Positions 31,858 to 38,797 of a stretch of 47,059 bases of DNA are shown here, piece after piece (position 1 is the first letter of the stretch; every line of letters begins with the position of its first letter). Origin of the DNA: Pseudonocardia sp. TRM90224 (GTDB lineage Bacteria > Actinomycetota > Actinomycetes > Mycobacteriales > Pseudonocardiaceae). The stretch covers positions 1-47,059 of the forward strand of contig NZ_JAJGSX010000055.1 in the NCBI RefSeq assembly GCF_021245725.1, written 5' to 3'. Position numbers and translations under genes: made by a program. A model generated the notes under the pieces. The model saw nothing but the letters and a program-made list of their open reading frames with translations. It was not told where the DNA came from and made no database searches.

Positions 31858-32739
31858 CTACCGGTTTGCGAGTGTCGTGGCGTCGAGCTGGGCCGGCAGG
31901 GTCTGGCTCGCCAGCAGCCGCAGCGCGTCGGCGGACGCGGGGTCGTCGGGGGTGTAGACCTCGAGCCGGTGATCGGTGCTGTCCGGTTGCAGCCAGACCT
32001 GGTAGTTCACGGTGAGCCGGCCGACCGTGGGGTGCTGCAGCTGCTGGGTGCCGACCGTGCAGTCGGCGACGTCGCCGGTGGTCCAGAGCGACGCGAAGAC
32101 GTCGCTGCGCATCATCAGCTCCCCGATCAGCTCGGCGAGCCGGGCGTCGGTGGGATAGCGCCCAGCCGTCAGCCGCAGGTAGGCGACGTGGACGCGGGAG
32201 AGCTCGGCCCAGTTGCGATAGAGGTCGCGGGTGTGCGGGTCGAGGAAGAACATCCGCGGGATCGACGGGCGCCGGGCGGGGTCGTGCGGCGCGTCGAAGT
32301 CGAGCTGCTCGGCGAGGAGGGCGTGCCCGGTGCGGTTCCAGGCCAGCACGTCGCCGCGGCGGCCCAGCACGACGGCCGGGGTCGTGTCGGCCATCGACCC
32401 CAGCAGCGCGAGCACCCGGTGGTGCGGACGTTCCGGGCGCGACCGGATCAGGCGCGCCGACGTGGGCCGGCGGGCGAGGTTGTGCAGGTGGATCGTCTCG
32501 GTCGGGTCGAGCTGGAGGACCCGCGCGAGCGCGTCGAGCACCTGACCCGACGCCGTGCCGGCCTGGTCCTGCTCGAGCCGGGTGTAGTAGCCGGTGCTCA
32601 TGCCGGCGAGCTGCGCGAGCTCCTCGCGGCGCAGCCCCGGCACCCGGCGGGACGAACCGAAGGTGCGCAACCCGACGTCCGCCGGCCGCACGCGGGCGCG
32701 GCGGATCTTCAGAAAGGTCCCGAGGCTCTCCCGCTCCAC
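31858..32739 (-). CDS. XRE-family regulator with MmyB-like ligand domain (second copy)
   Basis: This 293-residue protein has an XRE helix-turn-helix (about 33-85: RVPGLRREELAQLAGMSTGY then YTRLEQD) and an MmyB-like domain (about 105-285: TPAVVLGRRGDVLAWNRTGH, HPTVGRLTVNYQVW). It is a paralogue of 9872-10780 with the same domain order. It is divergent from the MFS gene at 32845, across a short region with the palindrome ACCCCTgccAGGGGT, which is the likely operator. Its stop lies 8 bp after that of the c-di-GMP gene, read toward it. Confidence 0.9.
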   Translation of the reverse strand: MERESLGTFLKIRRARVRPADVGLRTFGSSRRVPGLRREELAQLAGMSTGYYTRLEQDQAGTASGQVLDALARVLQLDPTETIHLHNLARRPTSARLIRSRPERPHHRVLALLGSMADTTPAVVLGRRGDVLAWNRTGHALLAEQLDFDAPHDPARRPSIPRMFFLDPHTRDLYRNWAELSRVHVAYLRLTAGRYPTDARLAELIGELMMRSDVFASLWTTGDVADCTVGTQQLQHPTVGRLTVNYQVWLQPDSTDHRLEVYTPDDPASADALRLLASQTLPAQLDATTLANR

Positions 32740-32791
32740 AGTGTTCGAGCCTAACCGCGCCGGCCGCCGCCTGGGTGCACCTGCGAGATGT

Positions 32792-32806
32792 ACCCCTGCC
32801 AGGGGT
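32792..32806. promoter_or_regulatory. Palindromic operator between the XRE/MmyB and MFS genes
   Basis: ACCCCT, a 3-base centre, then AGGGGT is a perfect palindrome 52 bp before the regulator start and 39 bp before the transporter start. XRE/MmyB regulators in actinomycetes are often found next to such sites; binding is inferred. Confidence 0.6.
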
Positions 32807-32844
32807 CTGGTTGTGGTGCGGGCACCGCACGCACGGTGGCGGAC

Positions 32845-34308
32845 GTGAACGAACAGGGTGTCATTTCCCCGCCCGGCCTGCGGTCGTGGCTCGGGCTGCT
32901 GGTGATCCTCGGGCCCGTCCTGCTCGTGGCGATGGACGGGTCGGTGCTGTTCCTGGCGATGACCGCCGTGACCGAGGCGCTCTCACCGACCGCGGAGCAG
33001 TCGCTGTGGGTGCTGGACGTCTACGGGTTCGTCGTCGGCTCGCTGCTCACCGCGTTCGGCTCGATCGGCGACCGGTACGGCCGGCTCAGGCTGCTCATGA
33101 TCGGCGCCGCGGTGTTCGGCATCGGCTCGACGGGCGCGGCCTTCGCGCCGAACCCCGAGCTGCTCATCGCGTTCCGCGGGCTGATGGGCCTCGCCGGGGC
33201 GACGCTCCTCCCGTCGGCGCTGGCGGTGCTCGGCGAGCTGTTCACCGACCCGCGGTGGCGGGCGCGGGCGATCGGCATCTTCGCCGCCACGTTCGCAGCG
33301 GGGTTCGCGATCGGCCCGGTGGTCGGCGGGCAGCTGCTGAGCCGCTTCTGGTGGGGCTCGGTCTTCCTGATCAACCTGCCCGTCATCGCCGGCTTCCTGC
33401 TGCTGGCGCCGGTACTGCTGCGGGAGGTCCCGACCGCGCGGACCGGCCGTGTCGACGCGCTCAGCGTCGTGCTCTCCGCGGGCGGGCTCCTGCTGACCGC
33501 GTACGCGATCAAGCACCTCGCCGCCGAGGGCCCGGCCGTCGGTCCACTGGTGGCCGGCGGCATCGGGATCGGGGTGCTGGTCTGGTTCGGCCGCCGCCAG
33601 CGCCACCTCGACCATCCGCTGTTCGACTTCACGCTGTTCCGCGAACGGATCTTCACCGTCGCAATCGTCACCGGGCTGCTGCCGCTCGCCGCGTGGTCGG
33701 CCACCGCGTACCTCAGCGGCATCTACCTGCAGTCGGTGCTCGGGCTGCCCGTCCTGCAGGCGGCGTTCCTCGCGATACCCGGCGCCGCGGTGCTCACGCT
33801 GACCTGCATCATCACCCCGGCGATCGTCGAGCGGATCGGCTCCCGCGCGGCACTCGTCACCTGCCACCTGTCGATCGTCCTCGGCCTGCTGCTCCTGTTG
33901 CCGACCACCGCGACCAGCGGGATCGGCTGGTACGTCGCCTCGACGGTCGTCGCCGGCTTCGGCTACGGGATCTCGTTCAGCCTGGTCGCAGACACCGCCG
34001 TGGCCGCGGTGCCGCCCGCCCGCGCCGGGTCGGCCGCCGCGATCGCGGAGACCAGCAACGAGATCGGGAACGCACTGGGCATCACGCTGCTCGGCTCGCT
34101 CGCAGCGCTGCTCTTCCGCCTCCAGGGGCCCGGCGTCGCGGGCACGCTCCCCGAGACGCTCGTGGTTCCCGACCTCGCGCCGGCCGTGCTCGACAGCGCC
34201 CGGGCAGCGTTCGTCACGGGGCTGCACGCGGCGGCCGCGGTGGCGGGCGTCCTGCACCTGGTGCTCGCCGGGCTGGCGCTGTTCTGGGTGCCGCGGGCCG
34301 GTCGGTGA
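32845..34308 (+). CDS. MFS transporter, 14-TM drug:H+ antiporter (DHA2/QacA) type
   Basis: This 487-residue protein has about 14 hydrophobic segments. DHA2 features include VAMDGSVLFLAMTAVTEALS in TM1, WVLDVYGFVVGSLLTAFGSI followed by GDRYGRLRLLMIG (motif A) and TFAAGFAIGPVVGGQLLSRF (motif C). The Asp in TM1 matches that of QacA-like cation pumps. GTG 32845 is chosen; GTG 32836 is an alternative. It should export a cationic or lipophilic compound under control of the divergent XRE/MmyB regulator. It converges on the Ddn-like gene with 1 bp between the stops. Confidence 0.92.
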   Translation: MNEQGVISPPGLRSWLGLLVILGPVLLVAMDGSVLFLAMTAVTEALSPTAEQSLWVLDVYGFVVGSLLTAFGSIGDRYGRLRLLMIGAAVFGIGSTGAAFAPNPELLIAFRGLMGLAGATLLPSALAVLGELFTDPRWRARAIGIFAATFAAGFAIGPVVGGQLLSRFWWGSVFLINLPVIAGFLLLAPVLLREVPTARTGRVDALSVVLSAGGLLLTAYAIKHLAAEGPAVGPLVAGGIGIGVLVWFGRRQRHLDHPLFDFTLFRERIFTVAIVTGLLPLAAWSATAYLSGIYLQSVLGLPVLQAAFLAIPGAAVLTLTCIITPAIVERIGSRAALVTCHLSIVLGLLLLLPTTATSGIGWYVASTVVAGFGYGISFSLVADTAVAAVPPARAGSAAAIAETSNEIGNALGITLLGSLAALLFRLQGPGVAGTLPETLVVPDLAPAVLDSARAAFVTGLHAAAAVAGVLHLVLAGLALFWVPRAGR

Positions 34309-34309
34309 C

Positions 34310-34774
34310 CTAAACGCGGGTCAGCCGCAGCACCGGCAGGACCCGGTCGGTCTTCACCTGGTACTCGGCCATGGTGGGCCGCCGCTCGGTGATCAGCTTC
34401 CAGGCCCCGTCGCGGCGCGGGCCGTCGAGCTGCTCGGCGTGCACGCGGTGCCGCTGCCCGCCCACCTCGATCCACACCTGCTCGGGGTGGGCGGCCATGT
34501 TGTGGTACCAGCCGGGGTTGTTGGCCGCGCCGCCGAACGAGGCGACCACCAGCCACGCGCCGTCGGCGTCGAGCTCGTAGCCCACCGCGTTCTTCCGTTG
34601 CTGGCCGGTCTTCGCGCCGACCGTCGTCAGGTACAGCACGGCCTTGCCCTGGAACGTGTCGCCCTTCCGACGGTGGTCCCACAGCATCACGGGATTCATC
34701 ACCCGCGCGACCAGCGCGGCCCAACGCACCCCGCGCATGCCGCGGGTTCCTGCTGCGTTCTTGGCGATCGCCAT
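34310..34774 (-). CDS. Ddn-like F420/deazaflavin-dependent nitroreductase family protein
   Basis: This 154-residue protein has the Ddn pattern: VMLWDHRRKGDTFQGKAVLY, LTTVGAKTGQQRKNAVGYEL, WLVVASFGGAANNPGWYHNM and AHPEQVWIEVGGQRHRVHAE. The family uses F420H2 to reduce quinones, nitro compounds or other acceptors. GGAGGA lies before the ATG at 34774; an upstream in-frame ATG would run back through the operator. It is divergent from a MarR gene across the operator 34788-34816 and is probably its target. Confidence 0.92.
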   Translation of the reverse strand: MAIAKNAAGTRGMRGVRWAALVARVMNPVMLWDHRRKGDTFQGKAVLYLTTVGAKTGQQRKNAVGYELDADGAWLVVASFGGAANNPGWYHNMAAHPEQVWIEVGGQRHRVHAEQLDGPRRDGAWKLITERRPTMAEYQVKTDRVLPVLRLTRV

Positions 34775-34787
34775 CTCGTCCTCCGGA

Positions 34788-34816
34788 GTTGTAGATACAA
34801 CGATCGTATCTACAAC
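34788..34816. promoter_or_regulatory. MarR-type operator between the ddn-like and marR genes
   Basis: GTTGTAGATAC, a 7-base centre, then GTATCTACAAC: perfect 11-bp arms, AT-rich against a GC-rich background, 14 bp before the reductase ATG and 36 bp before the MarR start. A strong self-regulation site candidate. Confidence 0.85.
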
Positions 34817-34851
34817 CGTTTCTGTGTCAACTCGCTTGCTAGACTCCCGTC

Positions 34852-35316
34852 GTGGCATCCGAAGACAGCGTCGCGCGGGCGTGGGCGAGCCTGCGCATCG
34901 TCCACCGGGAGACGAGCAAACTGCTCGACGCGCAGCTGCGCGCCGAGGCCGACTGCTCGCTGTCGGACGTCGACGTGCTCACCGAGATCAGCTGCACGCC
35001 CGACCGCCGGATGCAGATGCTCACGCTGGCCGACCGGCTCGGCGTCACCCGCGGCGGCCTGACCAGGATCATCGACCGGTTGGTCGAGCGGGGCTGGGTG
35101 AGCCGCGACCGCCCGGAGCACAACAGGCGCGAGGTCTACGCCGTCATCACCGACGACGGCATCCGGGTGCTCAACCAGGCCAAATCGATCTACCTCGGGC
35201 TGCTCACCCGGACCCTCGGCAGCCACCTCGACGACTCGTCGTTCGACGAGATGGGCACCAGCATGGGAAAGCTGCAGGCCGGCTTGACCGGGAGCACCGG
35301 CCGCTGGCGGATGTGA
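34852..35316 (+). CDS. MarR-family transcriptional regulator
   Basis: This 154-residue protein has a MarR winged helix: CSLSDVDVLTEISCTPDRRM, LTLADRLGVTRGGLTRIIDR (recognition helix) and WVSRDRPEHNRREVYAVITD (wing). TAGACT at 34840-34845 would start transcription at about the GTG at 34852, so the mRNA is probably leaderless. The operator 34788-34816 lies directly upstream. It probably represses itself and the divergent Ddn-like reductase gene. Confidence 0.92.
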   Translation: MASEDSVARAWASLRIVHRETSKLLDAQLRAEADCSLSDVDVLTEISCTPDRRMQMLTLADRLGVTRGGLTRIIDRLVERGWVSRDRPEHNRREVYAVITDDGIRVLNQAKSIYLGLLTRTLGSHLDDSSFDEMGTSMGKLQAGLTGSTGRWRM

Positions 35317-35332
35317 CTCGAGGGCCCGACCG

Positions 35333-35800
35333 TCACGCGGCAGCAGCGGCCAGGATCGCGATCAGCACGGCCATCACGACGACGAACAGGACCACGGTCG
35401 CGATCGGGACCAGGATCACCACGAGGAGCCTGTTGCGGAGGGTGTGGTCGCGGTACGGGGCGGGGAACGATCCCGGCGGGCCGATCTGGCCGCGAGCGTT
35501 GTAGTGACTGCCTCCGAAGAAGCCGGTCGAGCGGTATTCCAGCTCGGCCGACGGGCCCGGGGGCACCACGATGGTCGCCAGCCCGGTGATGTGCTGCGCG
35601 AGCTGGAAGACGGTGATGGTGACCGGGCGGTCCGCCGGCACGTCGAGGTTCACCACGCCCCACGGCAACACGTGGGTCGAACCGTCGACGTTGATGTGCA
35701 GACCTTCCGGGCTGAACCTCGGCCGGCACAGGTTCACGGTGACCGTGCGTCGTGGACCGACGTGGTATCCGCCGTACGGGATCAGCGCGCTCGTGTACAT
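35333..35800 (-). CDS. Hypothetical tail-anchored membrane protein
   Basis: This 155-residue protein has a beta-rich N-terminal part (RRTVTVNLCRPRF, HVLPWGVVNLDVPADRPVTI) and a single hydrophobic segment at the C-terminus (LLVVILVPIATVVLFVVVMA), giving a soluble domain anchored by its tail. GGGAGGG stands 3-4 bases before the ATG at 35800. I do not recognise the family. It lies downstream of the membrane protein gene at 35868 on the same strand, 67 bp apart, and may be co-transcribed with it. It converges on the MarR gene. Confidence 0.7.
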   Translation of the reverse strand: MYTSALIPYGGYHVGPRRTVTVNLCRPRFSPEGLHINVDGSTHVLPWGVVNLDVPADRPVTITVFQLAQHITGLATIVVPPGPSAELEYRSTGFFGGSHYNARGQIGPPGSFPAPYRDHTLRNRLLVVILVPIATVVLFVVVMAVLIAILAAAAA

Positions 35801-35867
35801 GTGCCCTCCCGGGTTTCCGACCGGCCCGACATCCACATGGACCCGGCGGAGCCCTGGGAGGTTGGGG

Positions 35868-36812
35868 TCAGAACGTCATCGCGGGCACCACGTGTCGCCG
35901 GCACTCCGCACGAGTGCTGCGGGCGTAGCCCACGGTCAGCGCGGTCAGCGCGAGGCCCCAGACCAGCATGCTCGCGTAGACGACCATGAACGCCCAGGGC
36001 GCGATCTCGCTGCCGTCGATGGTGCGCGTCCCCAGCGCGACCTCGGCCATCTGGACCGTCGCGATGACCCCGACCGGCAGCAGCATCAGCGATCCGAGCG
36101 CGCCGACCCCGACCTGCGCCGGACGCACCCACCGTCCGGTGAGCCGGCGCCCCATCCCGATCGCGACGACCACCCCGAGCAGCACGAGCACAACCGTGTC
36201 GCCGAACCCGGGCGAGGTGAAGGTGACGTCGTCGAACGCGTGCCCGGTCAGCCCGACCGGGATGCCGACGGCCCAGCAGAGCTTCAGCGCGCCGTAGGGC
36301 AAGGCGCCGACGATCGCCGCTCCCGCCAGGGCCGGGAGGTTCCGCCATGCCCGCGGCGGCTCGGGAGTCGTCCGCCCGCACGCCGTGCACCGGCCGAGCG
36401 CCCGCCGCCCGTCGACCACGAGCCAGATGACGAGCGTCCCCGCGGCCGCCACCCCGGCCAGGTTCGTAGCGCCGGCGAGCCAGGCCGGGGTGACGTCGAA
36501 CGGGCCGCGCGCGCCGGTCACCAGCCCGCCCACCCACACCACCAGGGTGAGGATCGTGTGCGGCACCGCGCCGACGCAGCCGGCGGCCACCGCCGCGGCG
36601 CACACCGCACCGACCGCGGCCCGCACGCGGTACGGCATCGCCACCCCCGCGAGCAGGACGATCACGGCGACCGCAGCCGCGACCACCGTCACCGGATTCG
36701 GCGTGACGGGCATCTGCACCGGCTCCGCGGCACCGCTCACCTCCAGCACGGCGAACAGCACGGCCGCGGCACCGCACAGCCCCGCTCCGACCTTCCGGAT
36801 ACTCATGTCCAT
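35868..36812 (-). CDS. Hypothetical polytopic membrane protein with a CXXC loop
   Basis: This protein of about 314 residues has roughly eight or nine hydrophobic segments separated by short loops; one cytoplasmic-looking loop contains RCTACGRTTPEPP, a CXXC that could bind metal or be redox-active. It resembles unannotated actinobacterial membrane proteins; no transporter motif is seen. The start is uncertain: ATG 36812 and 36806 are closest to the first membrane segment, while ATG 36857 would overlap the neighbouring HNH gene's 3' end. Confidence 0.65.
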   Translation of the reverse strand: MDMSIRKVGAGLCGAAAVLFAVLEVSGAAEPVQMPVTPNPVTVVAAAVAVIVLLAGVAMPYRVRAAVGAVCAAAVAAGCVGAVPHTILTLVVWVGGLVTGARGPFDVTPAWLAGATNLAGVAAAGTLVIWLVVDGRRALGRCTACGRTTPEPPRAWRNLPALAGAAIVGALPYGALKLCWAVGIPVGLTGHAFDDVTFTSPGFGDTVVLVLLGVVVAIGMGRRLTGRWVRPAQVGVGALGSLMLLPVGVIATVQMAEVALGTRTIDGSEIAPWAFMVVYASMLVWGLALTALTVGYARSTRAECRRHVVPAMTF

Positions 36813-36853
36813 GACGGGAACGGTCGCAGCGGCGCGCCGACGCAACCTCCCGC

Positions 36854-38128
36854 TCATGGGGGATAAGCCACGACCCACGAGGGATGCGTCGGACTTCGCC
36901 GTGGGACCTGATCCGGATCCACCCATCTGGGCGGAATGAACTCCGGTAGCCCGTCGACCATGCGGACCATCCATTCGGTGGCATGGATTTCGCGGTGATG
37001 CATCTTGCATAGCATTACCAGGTTGTTGATTTCGGTTGGTCCGCCGTTTTGCCATTCAACAATATGGTGGATGTCGCACCAACTCGCCGGGCGGCCACAT
37101 CTCGCGCATCCGCGGTCACGGGCGGCGACGGCTCGTCGCATTCCGTCGGGGATCACGCGGTTTGCGCGGCCGATGTCGAGGGGTTGGCTGTCGCCGTTCA
37201 TGACGATCGGGATGACGCCGGCGTTGCAGGCGAGCAGCCGCAGATCCTTGGTGGCGATAGTGCCGCCGAAGTCGAGGACAGCAGTCCGGACCCGGTTCTC
37301 CAGCTCTGCGAGTGGGATGTGCACGTTGAGGTGCGGACGGTGCCCGCCGGCGTGGGGGACGTCGCCGTGGTCGAGGACGTAGCCGCAGATGTCGGCCAAC
37401 GCCTCGGCCTGGCGTTGCCCGGCGCTGCGCTGATCGTCACTGGTGGTCGGCTTCGACTTGGTGTCGATCAGGGTGGCGATGGTGGCGAACAGGACCGGGT
37501 TGTCGAACCGACCCTTGATCGTCCCGCCCGGCCGGTCCGGATGACGGGTGATCGTCAGCTCGTTGACCTCGGACTCCGGCCCGTCGTCGGGTTCGGGCCC
37601 GTCCTGGTCGAACGACCGGACCACCCGCATCCCCAGAGTGAAGAGACCTTTCGGATCGAACACCGCCGCCTGGCCCGCAAGTTGGGCTTCGACATACGCA
37701 CAGTCCTCCGGGGTCAACCGCCCGGCCTCCTTCGAGCCGAGGACCTGGACGATCTTCTCGACGTGCCGCAGGCTCATCACCCCGGCCTCGAACGCCGCCG
37801 CAGCAGCAGGCAGCCGGGCCGGCAACACCTGACCGTCCAGAGTGATCTGCGGGCAGATGTGCTCGGCGGCGGTCACGTACCGCTTGGCGTCGTTGTGGTC
37901 GAGGTTCCACAAGTCCCGGAACGCATGGATCGACGACTTATACCCGCGCGCATGAAAACCGCCCTCACGAACAAAAGCGCTGATCGCGCAAACCCTCGCG
38001 AAGTCCACCCGGCGCCCGAGAACCTCCAATTCACGGGTCGCACTACAGCGTTCTTCGAACGTCCCGACCAGGGTGTCTACCTGCAGTTGTACCACCCCGT
38101 CGAAGGCGGCCTGCAGGTTCTCGGACAT
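36854..38128 (-). CDS. DUF222 / HNH endonuclease domain protein (13E12-like), complete copy B
   Basis: This 424-residue protein has an N-terminal DUF222 domain (about 25-330) and a C-terminal HNH nuclease motif: CARCGRPASWCDIHHIVEWQ from residue 341, then NGGPTEINNL and CKMHHREIH, with metal-ligand Cys pairs, the HH and the final His all present. It is the actinobacterial 13E12/REP13E12-type protein, usually multicopy. GGAGGT lies 4 bases before the ATG. Residues 1-181 are nearly the same as copy C at 46464. Its upstream DNA (palindrome, nested inverted repeat, linker, array) is also conserved with copy C, so gene and flank move or are maintained together. DNA target is unknown. Confidence 0.93.
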   Translation of the reverse strand: MSENLQAAFDGVVQLQVDTLVGTFEERCSATRELEVLGRRVDFARVCAISAFVREGGFHARGYKSSIHAFRDLWNLDHNDAKRYVTAAEHICPQITLDGQVLPARLPAAAAAFEAGVMSLRHVEKIVQVLGSKEAGRLTPEDCAYVEAQLAGQAAVFDPKGLFTLGMRVVRSFDQDGPEPDDGPESEVNELTITRHPDRPGGTIKGRFDNPVLFATIATLIDTKSKPTTSDDQRSAGQRQAEALADICGYVLDHGDVPHAGGHRPHLNVHIPLAELENRVRTAVLDFGGTIATKDLRLLACNAGVIPIVMNGDSQPLDIGRANRVIPDGMRRAVAARDRGCARCGRPASWCDIHHIVEWQNGGPTEINNLVMLCKMHHREIHATEWMVRMVDGLPEFIPPRWVDPDQVPRRSPTHPSWVVAYPP

Positions 38129-38198
38129 ACCTCCATTTTAGACGCGGCAAAGATCCATAGCCACTCCATTTCGACTTCGTGCACACCTAAGGTAAAGC

Positions 38199-38259
38199 GT
38201 CGACAACGACGTTCTGGTCGTTTGTGAACGCTAACAACAGCCAAAACGTCGTTGTCGAC
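38199..38259. repeat. 61-bp palindrome upstream of HNH gene copy B
   Basis: The arms GTCGACAACGACGTT and AACGTCGTTGTCGAC are a perfect 15-bp inverted repeat around a 31-base centre that includes CGCTAACAACAGCC. It lies 71 bp from the HNH ATG. The same element at the same distance precedes copy C. Confidence 0.95.
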
Positions 38260-38314
38260 ACCCAAGCCCGGGCCGGCGCCGAAGGCGTGCCCGCCACCCA
38301 CAGGTGAGGCAAGT

Positions 38315-38451
38315 GTGCCATCCCGTCGACCTGGGAAAACCCCACCACACGGCCGCCCGTGGGCGGCCCTCAACAAAACCGCAACAGAACACGCAAAGCT
38401 CCGCCCACGGGCGGCCGTGTGGTATCCCCAAGGAGGTCGACGGGATGGCAC
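38315..38451. repeat. 137-bp nested inverted repeat, copy B
   Basis: The outer arms GTGCCATCCCGTCGACCT and AGGTCGACGGGATGGCAC (18 bp) and perfect 23-bp inner arms (38344-38366 with 38401-38423, beginning ACCACACGGCCGCCC) enclose a 34-base AC-rich loop. It could form a long hairpin in RNA or a cruciform in DNA. The arms are identical to those of copy C, while the loop has changed. Confidence 0.95.
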
Positions 38452-38601
38452 GACCCACCATCCCGGAGATCTGCCCGCCCGGCGAGGGCGCCCTTAAAAA
38501 CGCGCGACCACCAAGACCAACCGGACCACCGCCGCGAGCCCATCCGCCGCCAACCCACTAAACGGAACCACGTCGAAAACCCAATCACACCCGCCCAAAC
38601 G
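38452..38601 (+). repeat. Repeat module copy B: conserved linker
   Basis: The linker is shared with copies A and C: CATCCCGGAGATCTGCCCGC near its start, GGCGAGGGCGCCCTTAAAAA at about 38480, then CGACCACCAAGACC and GCCGCGAGCCCATCC. No protein-like ORF is present. Confidence 0.85.
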
Positions 38602-38768
38602 CGCCACTCGCGCGCCGATACATGGGACTCACCCGCCGAAACGTGGGACTCGCCGGTTGGAACGTGGGACTCGCCCGCCGGGCCGCGAGACTCACCCGCC
38701 GGGCCGTGGGACTCACCGTGCCGGAGGTGTCGACTCACCGTGCCGAAAGTGTCGACTCACCCGCCCGT
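38602..38768 (+). repeat. Repeat module copy B: tandem array of 21/22-bp GACTC-core units
   Basis: About seven units follow one another: 21-bp units of the form GGGACTCRCC-N4-GGNACGT, then 22-bp units GACTCACCGTGCCGAAAGTG plus TC. The type switches within the array from 21 to 22 bp as it nears the stop codon of the gene at 38798. Confidence 0.9.
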
Positions 38769-38797
38769 CACCCGAGTCGCGCACCCGCCGGCGCCCG

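Noticed and set aside
38470..38500. The GGCGAGGGCGCCCTT-AAAAA stretch in the linkers as a rho-independent terminator
   Set aside because: In neither direction does a T-tract follow the GC-rich hairpin in the RNA; on one strand the A-run follows, on the other the T-run precedes.
38602..38768. Possible CRISPR array
   Set aside because: Units are contiguous with no unique spacers, and no cas genes are present in the window.
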